A DNA stretch of 64,000 bases from Archivesica marissinica. Its lineage: Eukaryota; Mollusca; Bivalvia; Venerida; Vesicomyidae. A program made the translations under genes and the position numbers. Shown here in pieces: positions 56,240 to 64,000 of the stretch (positions are counted from its first letter, which is position 1; every line of letters starts with the position of its first letter). The notes beneath the pieces were generated by a model that had not been told where the DNA came from, made no database searches, and was given only the letters and a program-made list of their open reading frames with translations. Location of the stretch: assembly GCA_014843695.1 (NCBI GenBank), contig CM026403.1, forward strand, positions 43,555,516 through 43,619,515, written 5' to 3'.

Positions 56240-56800
56240 ACAGTGACGATACTGATGAAAATGTTTTTGCTGATGATGATGATGACGATTATTGTGGTGG
56301 TGGTGGTGATGATGATTATTGTGGTGGTGGTGATGATGATTATTGTGGTGGTAAGGATGATTATTGTGGTGGTGATGATGATTAGTCTGATGATGAAGAC
56401 TGTTTTGGTGATGGTGATGATTATCGTGATGATGATGATTATTGTGATGAAGATGATCATTGTTGTGGTGATTATTGTGATGGTGGTGATGATGATGATG
56501 AAGAGGATTGTAGTGATGATGATGATTATTGTGGTGATGTTGATGATTGTTATAATTGTGATGAAGATGATGACTATTGATGATTGTATTGATGATGATG
56601 CTGATCATCACCATCATTAAAACAATACTGATGATGATGATCATCATCATCACAATCAACACCATCACAATCATAATAACAATTGTTGTCCAAATTACAA
56701 TGAGGATGATAATAACAATAATGATTATGATGATGAGAATGATTATGAAGGTGATCATCATCATCACAATCATCATCCGAATAATCATCATCTATGTTCT
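56240..56800. repeat. (GAT)n-rich microsatellite with switch to (ATC)n
   Basis: GAT/GGT/TAT-type triplets on plus (56,255-56,580) change to CAT/CAC-type triplets (about 56,600-56,690), then alternate. The two halves are complementary and can fold. The open frames are artefacts. Confidence 0.95.
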
Positions 56801-57399
56801 AAAAGTTTCGTCTGCGATCATTTACCTCTCATCACTGTAGGTTAAAAGTTATATTTGGCTTAGCGGTGCGCGTTCGAAACCATGCTTATGCCTATATAAT
56901 AAACATGTCGATAAAATTATGGCCTGAGCGATCGGTCTCCCCATTAAAAAGAATTTTCCCTGCCAGATGACAAATGCCTTCAGATTACTTCCATAATGAA
57001 TTACATCTCCACCGTAAAATGCAGGGGTCTACTATGTAATATAATAATGGAGCATGTTCACATTCACAGGTGGCCAACTATGTAAAACCAATACTTCGCT
57101 ACGAAGGTGTTGCTGCGACAAAATGGTACACTGCATGTCAATATTTTTAAAACCTATTAGAATTCGTAGAGCATCATAGACATTGAATTATCTCTGTGTA
57201 CATACGTAGTAAGATTTAAAGCCCTGGTCATACATTCACATGGATGCCGACTATTCGTGGAGTTGTTTGTCGTACTGGGTCGTGTTTATTCGACTGGTAT
57301 TGTTGAATGGACATCAACTACCCGACTCAACATGACTCACGACGACTTAGTATGAATTAGCCATGATTAGTATGAATCATTTTATTTTCATTCTTTTTT
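56801..57399. other. Unannotated
   Basis: No gene or repeat recognised. Confidence 0.4.
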
Positions 57400-57592
57400 G
57401 TGGTTTCTTTTCTGGAAAAAACTTAGCTATTTAGTTTATTCAAACGTTATCTTGACTTCCTGGTGCGGACCGTTGTCTAATGTTGTTAAAACTTGTGGCC
57501 CAAACCATTTGCATGTTCATATTATGTATTATATCTGTTTATGCATGACATATATAATAATGATTTGCAATAAAATATGATTAAACTAAAAA
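57400..57592 (+). mobile_element. LINE 3' end fragment, related to the 6.9-10.6 kb LINE
   Basis: 'gttaaaacttgtggcccaaaccatttgc' and 'gcaataaaatatgattaaac' correspond to 10,480-10,617 of the 2A-bearing LINE. Only the 3' UTR is present, so this is an extreme 5' truncation. Confidence 0.7.
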
Positions 57593-57880
57593 ATTAGCCA
57601 CAAATTGTTTTTGTCGTCGTGATTCGGTACATTGTCCCGAGTCGGCTTGAGTCTTGACCGTTGTCATCGTGCATCGTTGTTAACATGGCCATCATGGCCC
57701 TATGTCGCTCACCTGTGACATGTCACCAAGCAAATACTGGTATGTAATGTTTGCACTACATATACATCAACATGTAATCATCACTGCAATTGCACTGGAT
57801 CAATCGCCTTGACGTGTCGATGCTTTCAATTTGATATATTACACATATTCATAATAATTATATTCGTACTATAATGAAAT

Positions 57881-58650
57881 TGGACCCCCCCCCATTTTGG
57901 GCACGGGCCACCATTTTAGCCTAGCTGTTTTAAAAAAGCATCATACAGCGATCATTTCTATCCAGTTTCATCAAAATCGGCCAATCGGTTCATAAGAAGA
58001 AGATCTTTAAAGAATTTGTGCTATTTTTAGATGGTTGCCATATTTGATTATGCGACACGCACCATAATAGCTACTCTGAAAAGGCATTACACTTACATCA
58101 CCCCTGTGAAGTGTGGCCAACATCTGCCCAGCGTTTCAGCCTTTCAAGAGGAGAAGACTTCTAATGAAAGGACAACAGTATGACCTTTTGGCGGCAATCT
58201 TGGATGACGTCATCATCCGATTTAGACAAAAATGCGCCCAAGCAATCGGCTCAACTATACCTTCGATATGATATGACCAGGTTCGACGGAATATAACATA
58301 TGACCCCCCGGGCCACGCCCAATTTTTAACCGGGGGCCACCATTTTAGCTATTATGAAAGAACACCGAACATCGATCATTTCTACCAAGTTTTGGCCTAA
58401 TCGGTTTGTGAGGAGAGGATTTTTTAAGAATTCGTGCTATTTTAGATTGCTGCCATCTTGGATTTCCGAATGACTCCATTTTAGCTAATCTGAAAAGGCA
58501 TTACCCATACATCATTCCTGTGACGTTTGGTCAACATCGGCCCAGTGGTCCCGGAGGAGAAGACGTTTGAAAATGTTAACGGACGATGGACGCCAGACGA
58601 ACAGCGGTAAGAATACCTCACTTGAGCCTTTGGCTCAGGTGAGCTAAAAA
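57881..58650 (+). mobile_element. Bivalve-type dispersed element with terminal hairpin
   Basis: Two related ~350-bp halves (57,881-58,240 and 58,300-58,600) share 'ccaccattttagc', 'gatcatttctaccaagttt', 'aatcggtt', 'tctgaaaaggcattac' and 'gtttggtcaacatcggcccag'. The end has a hairpin CTCACTTGAGCC-TTT-GGCTCAGGTGAG (58,617-58,643) followed by CTAA. This sequence type is frequent in bivalve genomes (from memory). A hairpin plus CTRR would fit a Helitron 3' end, but the class is unproven. Confidence 0.6.
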
Positions 58651-58797
58651 TTGATGTCGACTCCGGACGATTCACCAGGAATAGCATAGCGATTCGCAAT
58701 GACTCACCAAGTTTCACGCCGATTCGGGGACGATCTAACACGACATGTTTGAACATTTAAAATAGCCGGCGTGCCTTCCCGACTCAACAGGACTTAA

Positions 58798-59357
58798 GGG
58801 CCTGTCACACATACACGTCCTCGCATGGCGTTCGTATCACGACAGAGAAAAGTGAAAAAACGCCGAATACAGCATGAGAACTCATTGATACAGGGACGTA
58901 TAGGAACTTCATTGAACGCCAAGCCGACACGTTTGTGTTTGGACTTGAAAACAAATGTCGCACTTCCGCGTTCTGACCAGAACTACATAAGAACTAGTTG
59001 TGAACTCCGTACGAACGTTAATCGAACAGCCTTGCCGTACAGACAACTCGGAGGCAGACGCAGTAATGGGAGACGAGCAGTCCTCATGCATTCACGTTCT
59101 TGCAGTTGTTACTACGTGAAGGTCTTTCGAGTAAAGTTTGTGCGGAGTTCAGAACTAGTTCTTATCCCGTTCTGGTCAGAACGCGGAAGCGCGACGTTTG
59201 GTTTGAATAGTCCAAGACAAACGTGGCGGCTTGGCGTTCAAGGAAGTTCGTTTGCGTCCGTATCAAGTACTCGCGTTCCCACCACGTTTTATTCTCTTTT
59301 CTCGGTCGTGATACTAATGCCATGCGAGGGCATGTAGGTGTGAATAGGTGTTAGGTG
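58798..59357. mobile_element. Foldback MITE with ~200-bp arms
   Basis: Left 'cctcgcatggcgttcgtatcacga' pairs with right 'tcgtgatactaatgccatgcgagg'; inner pairs include 'gaacgccaagccg'/'cggcttggcgttc' and 'cgcgttctgaccagaac'/'gttctggtcagaacgcg'. TTAA occurs at both outer edges (58,794-58,797 and 59,358-59,361) and may be the target site. The frames here are palindrome artefacts. Confidence 0.75.
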
Positions 59358-59438
59358 TTAATACCTACAACGCGTACGTGCATTTGTATCTACAAGTGCA
59401 CGTACAAGTCATCTCAACATCTTAATTATCGTAAGTGG

Positions 59439-59665
59439 GGAGCTCAATGCGTCAGGTTGAAAGACCCATTTTAAAGTTGATGTGTACCTTCGACCGATAG
59501 GGCTCTCGGGAACTCTATGCGTGTTTGCCTAGCGCACATCGCTTCTTAGGAACTCTATGCGTTGTGGCCTAACGCATAGAGCTACACGGGAGCTCTATGC
59601 GTCATGCCACAACGCATAGAGCTCATCGATGAGCTCTATGGGTTAGGAGCTCTATGCGGCGTAAC
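59439..59665. repeat. Cluster of direct and inverted GAGCTCTATGCG motifs
   Basis: At least five plus-oriented copies ('gagctcaatgcgtc', 'ggaactctatgcg' twice, 'gagctctatgcgtc', 'gagctctatgcgg') and two inverted copies ('aacgcatagagct') lie within 230 bp, forming overlapping hairpins. Confidence 0.8.
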
Positions 59666-59691
59666 AGAGCACCATAGCACAATATCTTTTT

Positions 59692-59850
59692 CAGATATTA
59701 ACAAAATCTATAAAAAAAGAAATAGAAATAGCGCAGACTACTTTCTATGCACAGAATGTATTGCGAAAGGTGATACTGGACATTGGTCAGTTCCAGTGAA
59801 GCGTACAACATATGAATGTGTAAGGGATTACGTGTTTAAAACACACAGAC
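59692..59850 (+). other. Possible coding fragment, unknown
   Basis: After 'tatctttttcag' (acceptor-like), the frame reads DINKIYKKRNRNSADYFLCT, then ECIAKGDTGHWSVPVKRTTY, with a C-x2-C pair and a following His. It could be a zinc-binding segment of an unknown protein, for example FLYWCH-like. It runs into a SINE. Evidence is weak. Confidence 0.25.
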
Positions 59851-59867
59851 GGATACGTATTCCAGTG

Positions 59868-60110
59868 GTGAACACGATTGACTGGGAAATCGAGGGGTCG
59901 CAGGTTCGATTCCCCGTCTGACCCTAATAAAACTAACAGTCTTTCAGATGGGACTTGTGTCGGTGTATTACACCGGCCGTGCACATAAAAGAACAAGAGG
60001 AGATTCTGGAATGGGTTTCTGTATCATTGCGCTATCCTCCGAATATCTAAAATTAATAATCTCTTCAGGAGGCGTCGATCATATAGCGACGCTAAATAAT
60101 CGTAACACAT
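59868..60110 (+). repeat. SINE family S1, 5' part degraded
   Basis: 'ggttcgattccccgtctgaccctaataaaac', 'gtgtcggtgtattacaccg', 'cataaaagaacaagagg', 'atctcttcaggaggcgtc' match the S1 body. The A-box region is decayed. Confidence 0.8.
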
Positions 60111-60483
60111 ACTAGGGCAACACGGTTTTTAAAAATGTCTTTTTTAGCTGGTGACAGTGATACACCCATGACACATGTGAGCAACGCGTTAGTGCTACGC
60201 AGAAAGAAATGTCCCAGTCACAGTTTTCTGCACTCAAGACAAATCTCGGGAACACAGATCATTTTACCCATCTAAGAATAAATGGCATGAACAGCAGTAT
60301 AGAGTGAATGGAACAGTTCTCGATAAACTACGCAAGGCTGGGGCTATAAATAATTCTCAGAAAGATGCTGCGGAGCTGGCAGGCAACAAATTGTACGAAA
60401 CTGGCAGATATGTCGGTGTCAACGAAAACGAGACTCATCCCTTAGACGAAAATTCCGAAAAAATGAGCAGGACTCCGGGAGGC
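60111..60483. other. Unannotated
   Basis: No recognised feature. A short open frame from 60,304 (KLRKAGAINNSQKDAAELAG) has protein-like composition but no known domain. Confidence 0.3.
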
Positions 60484-60710
60484 GTCCGTGGTCAAGTGGT
60501 TACGGTCGTTGACTTCAAATCACTTGCCCCTCACCACTGTAGGTGCAAATTCCACTGGGGGTGTTGAATGATTTCATGTGAGGAAGTTATCCAGCTGGAT
60601 TGCGGTAGGTGGGTGGTTATACCATGGTGTCCGACCGTGCTTGCATTACTGTTCGGAAGGGCACCCGTGTTCTTCCTCCACCAATACTAGCTTGTTAACC
60701 ACCCAAAACA
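60484..60710 (+). repeat. SINE family S4 (bivalve type)
   Basis: The head is 'gtccgtggtcaagtggttacgg' and 'cttgcccctcaccactgtagg'. The body is 'gaggaagttatccagctgg', 'ggtgggtggttatacca' and 'gggcacccgtgttcttcctccacc'. I recognise this body from bivalve genomes. Confidence 0.8.
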
Positions 60711-61540
60711 AATTAACAAAATCAGCCAGTACAACTAACAATTCAACAGAGAACACGTACAGTGCATGCACACATAAGGAACATGAAATAAGGTATTTTC
60801 TCAGTTGCGTAAACACTTGGTCACTGGAGGCAAGCATGTCTGGTGGTAAACATAAGTTCCAATTTGACAATAATGTACAGATAATTGCCTTTTTTCAAAT
60901 TGTACAGAATCCTCTGTTAAATATGATACAGGTTTAGACTGTCAGAAAATGCAAGTATTGCAAAGAGCACTGATAAACCTTTTGTTACACAGAGTATTGA
61001 TGGAGAATCTCCGAACGGGAGCTTGATGGTTTGGCAAGCACTGGCAAGAGGCAGATGATGTGCGATTGTAATTTAGATGTAGTGTTGAAATTGTCATTTA
61101 AATTGGTCCTTGCGTCAGTTGAAACGCAAAACATTAAGTCCGCACATGACAATGCAAACTTTGTTTCTATTGAGATTCGAATACTTCTGTCTAAATGCTG
61201 TATTAAGGAAGTTGCGACATCACCACTGATAGTAAATCTACTTACAGTAGCAATTAATCGCTCGTGCAAAGTCAGATTTGTTTAAGATTGCAGGCATTTA
61301 AACATAGATTTGTTCAAATAGCAATGCTGTTCTGAAAATCATTCAATACCACGATAACTGTTTTCAAGGGTCATGTTTAACTTTGATATGATATGCAATT
61401 ACCAACACATTTAAAATGCGAGATATTTCTTAACTTTGATCATGTTATGGTTTATCCCGAATACACAACTAACCTCGGATTCACATGGACAGAACATGGG
61501 ATTAAAAGATATTTTGTTTTCAACATTTATCATTTATTTT
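60711..61540. other. Unannotated
   Basis: No gene recognised. Confidence 0.4.
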
Positions 61541-61822
61541 CACAAAATTGTTAAGATTTTGTGCTAAAAATGGAGAGAAACATGGGTTTCAAAAAGTATT
61601 TATGTTTTTGACCGTTGGTTTAGGAGGCGCCAGTACTCTTGGAACGACTTTCAGTACTGCTCAATACATTAGCATTATTTTCACAAAATTGTTAAGATTT
61701 TGTGCTAATAATGGAGAGAAACATGGGTTTCAAAAAGTATTTATGTTTTTGACGGTTGGTTTAGGAGGCGCCAGTACTCTTGGAATGACCTTCAGTACTG
61801 CTCAATACATTAGCAAAGACAT
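61541..61822. repeat. 141-bp tandem duplication
   Basis: 'cacaaaattgttaagatttt' through 'tactgctcaatacattagcat' occurs twice with about six differences. 141 is divisible by 3, so an open frame spans both (GEKHGFQKVFMFLTVGLGGA). No known domain. Confidence 0.9.
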
Positions 61823-61851
61823 TCTAGATTTCAGTTTTTGTTAGAGGATAA

Positions 61852-63090
61852 GTGTCACCTGGCTACCGTGTTTATACGCCATTTGGCTATAGAGGATAAC
61901 TATCACCTGGCTACCTTATTTTGACGCCATTTGGCTATAGAGGTTAACTGTCACCTGGTTACCTTTTTTGTACGCCGTTTGGCTATAGGGGATAACTGTC
62001 ACATGGCTACCTTGTCTGTACGCCGTTTGGCTATAGAGGATAACTGTCACCTGGCTACCTTGTTTGTACGCCGTTGGCTATAGGGGATAACTGGCACCTG
62101 GCTACCTTGTGTGTACGCCGTTTGGCTATAGAGGATAACTGCCACATGGCTACCTTGTTTGTACGCCGTTTGGCTATAGGGGATAACTGTCACATGGCTA
62201 CCTTGTGTGTACGCCGTTTGGCTATAGGGGATAACTGTCACCTGGCTACCTTGTGTGTACGCCGTTTGGCTATAGGGGATAACTGTCACATGGCTATCTT
62301 GTTTGTGCGCCGTTTGGCTAAAGAAGATAACTGTCACCTGGCTACCTTGTTTGTACGCCGTTTGGCTATAGGGGATAACTGTCACCTGGCTACGTTGTTT
62401 GTACGCCGTTTGGCTATAGAGGATAACTGTCACCTGGCTACCTTGTTTGTACGCCGATTGGCTATAGAGGATAACTGTCACCTGGCTACGTTGTTTGTAC
62501 GCCGTTTGGCTATAGAGGATAACTGTCACCTGGCTACCTTATTTGTACGCCGTTTGGTTATAGAGGATAACTGTCACCTGGCTACCTTGTTTGTACGCCG
62601 TTTGGTTATAGAGGATAACTGTCACCTGGCTACCTTGTGTGTACGCTGTTTGGTTATAGAGGATAACTGTCACCTGGCTACCTTGTTTGTACGCCGTTTG
62701 GTTATAGAGGACAACTGTCACCTGGCTACCTTGTTTGTACACCGTTTGGTTATAGAGGACAACTGTCACCTAGCTACCTTGTTTGTACGCCGTTTGGTTA
62801 TAGAGGACAACTGTCACCTAGCTACCTTGTTTGTACGCCGTTTGGTTATAGAGGATAACTGCCACATGGCTACCTTGTTTGTACACCGTTTGGTTATAGA
62901 GGATAACTGCCACATGGCTACCTTGTGTGTACGCCGTTTGGTTATAGAGGATAACTGTCACCTGGCTACCTTGTTTGTACACCGTTTGGCTATAGAGGAT
63001 AACTGTCACCTGGCTACCTTGTTTGTACGCCGTTTGGTTATAGAAGATAACTGTCACCTGGCTACCTTGTTTTTACACCGTTTGGCTAGG
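61852..63090. repeat. 48-bp satellite, ~26 copies
   Basis: Units TTGGCTATAGAGGATAACTG plus 'tcacctggctaccttgtttgtacgccgt', with variants GGTTATAGAGGAC and CACATGG. The 16-codon period gives a 360-codon open frame on plus (LAIEDNCHLATLFVRR) and open frames on minus. Confidence 0.95.
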
Positions 63091-63379
63091 ATACAAATTG
63101 AACGTGTTAGAAGGTACCTTGAAAGTTACAGAAAAATTAGTCGGATATGTTTATAGGGCAGCTTATCTCTATGTAGATTGCTATTGGAGCTACAGCAAGA
63201 TTACGTATATATGTATGTCTTTGCATGATTGTGTGGCTAGTTGGAATGCCCCAGTGCAGGTTAGTTGTGCACATTTTACTGAACTGAATTTCTGTAAAGA
63301 AAATTTGAGGACATTGAACATAACTGATACGTTCAAGATATGTTAGTCAGACAAGCTCCCCCAACAACTTTAGAATTAC

Positions 63380-63720
63380 TCTACTCCATTACACGACAGG
63401 ATTTCATAGATTGCCGGTGGAATTAGGGAGATGGCGACAGTCTTACATTCCTCTCCGGCTTTGTTTATTAAATTATTTAGGCGATGAATTTCATTACCTG
63501 CTTAAATGCCAGAATATATTATATCTAAGAGTCTACTATAAACGCACTATTGTGCTTTTCTTCACAAACTTTTATCGACCAACAATTTCAAATTACTTAG
63601 AAATATTGGAATTTTCACCAGTAAAATTATTGATCACTTTAAAACCATTAGCTAACATGCAAATGTTTTATTTACCTACCTTTAGAACACTGCTTCGGTA
63701 ATTATATTATCCGGAATACA
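63380..63720 (+). pseudogene. LINE C-terminal region fragment
   Basis: The stretch LHYTTGFHRLPVELGRWRQ, then LGDEFHYLLKCQN, is the conserved C-terminal 'HRLP.E.GRW...C..C....GDE.HYL..C' block of many mollusc LINEs. The first Cys pair is degraded here. No RT core is present. Confidence 0.65.
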
Positions 63721-64000
63721 GGAACAATAATCCAAATTATTACACACGCGCCCATATAAACACATTGAAATGTGAATAAAATTCCATCAGCTACACCACA
63801 TATGCATATGTAATTTCATTAGCCAATATATATCTAGACACGTCTGTCTGTCGGTTATTCCCGCCCACGAACACCTAAAACCCACGAAGACCGTGCACTG
63901 TGTGTCATTTTCACTACAAACTGTCTCGCACTAAAAGTAATTATGAATGGACACACGTGAATTAACTGATTATATCAACTGATCTAGTCGTTTACTATGA
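63721..64000. other. Unannotated end of window
   Basis: No feature recognised. Confidence 0.4.

Noticed and set aside
56134..56840. Asp/Gly-rich or His/Asn-rich proteins
   Set aside because: They are translations of the GAT/ATC microsatellite in several frames.
58825..59337. 170-codon frame in the foldback MITE
   Set aside because: Its two halves are palindromic translations of the same arms; no domain or splice context.

Overview
This is a eukaryotic window, almost certainly from a mollusc and probably a bivalve. Coding density is very low and intergenic DNA is AT-rich. Four tRNA-derived SINE families and two repeats that I recognise from bivalve/mollusc genomes are present; one repeat ends in a TGAGCC...GGCTCA hairpin and another carries a 'GAGTGAGTATTTGG' block. 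No bacterial, plasmid or phage feature is visible, and the organism call rests on repeat recognition from memory. Only one fragment looks like a host gene: an 87-bp exon of a Rab-type small GTPase at 43,734-43,820 (minus) with clean splice sites.

Layout. 0.5-10.6 kb: a dead PIF/Harbinger transposon split by a nested LINE (with target duplication), a TA-flanked pogo/mariner-type element holding a 40-bp minisatellite and a tiny mariner, a Tc1 end, a SINE, and a near full-length but broken LINE whose N-terminus carries a 2A-type translational-recoding motif. 11.8-13.9 kb: a 44/42-bp minisatellite with a four-unit higher-order repeat. 14.5-16.6 kb: an LTR retrotransposon (minus) with matching 5-bp duplication and primer-binding site but no pol. 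17.9-21.4 kb: LINE relics interrupted by a piggyBac-type MITE and a SINE. 21.7-23.8 kb: a 39-bp satellite running into a 1,000-N assembly gap. 24.6-31.8 kb: minisatellites, a deleted piggyBac-type element (A), SINEs and a TTAA-flanked MITE. 32.1-34.3 kb: another piggyBac-type element (C) with a nested LINE. 35.2-35.9 kb: a 54-bp satellite. 37.0-41.4 kb: an inverted second copy (B) of element A, itself hit by a 2.1-kb element with THAP-like exons; a second copy of that element lies at 48.8-51.0 kb. 43.7 kb: the Rab exon. 46.7-48.2 kb: an apparently intact Tc1-family DD34E transposon with perfect 26-bp inverted repeats. 52.2-53.6 kb: a long foldback element. 53.7-56.0 kb: a decayed cassette coding for a retroviral-type integrase, an OTU-type cysteine protease and an F-box-like protein. 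56.2-64 kb: a GAT microsatellite, foldback MITEs, SINEs, a 48-bp satellite and a LINE tail.

There are no operons or pathways here. The content is a stratigraphy of mobile elements, in which target duplications often give the order of insertion. The most unusual item is the integrase-OTU-F-box cassette, which places two ubiquitin-pathway-type domains next to a DDE integrase, with the OTU frame beginning on an ATGA overlap with the integrase stop. Nearly all TE genes are broken by frameshifts, stops or deletions. The Tc1 transposase is the only long mobile-element gene that looks intact.
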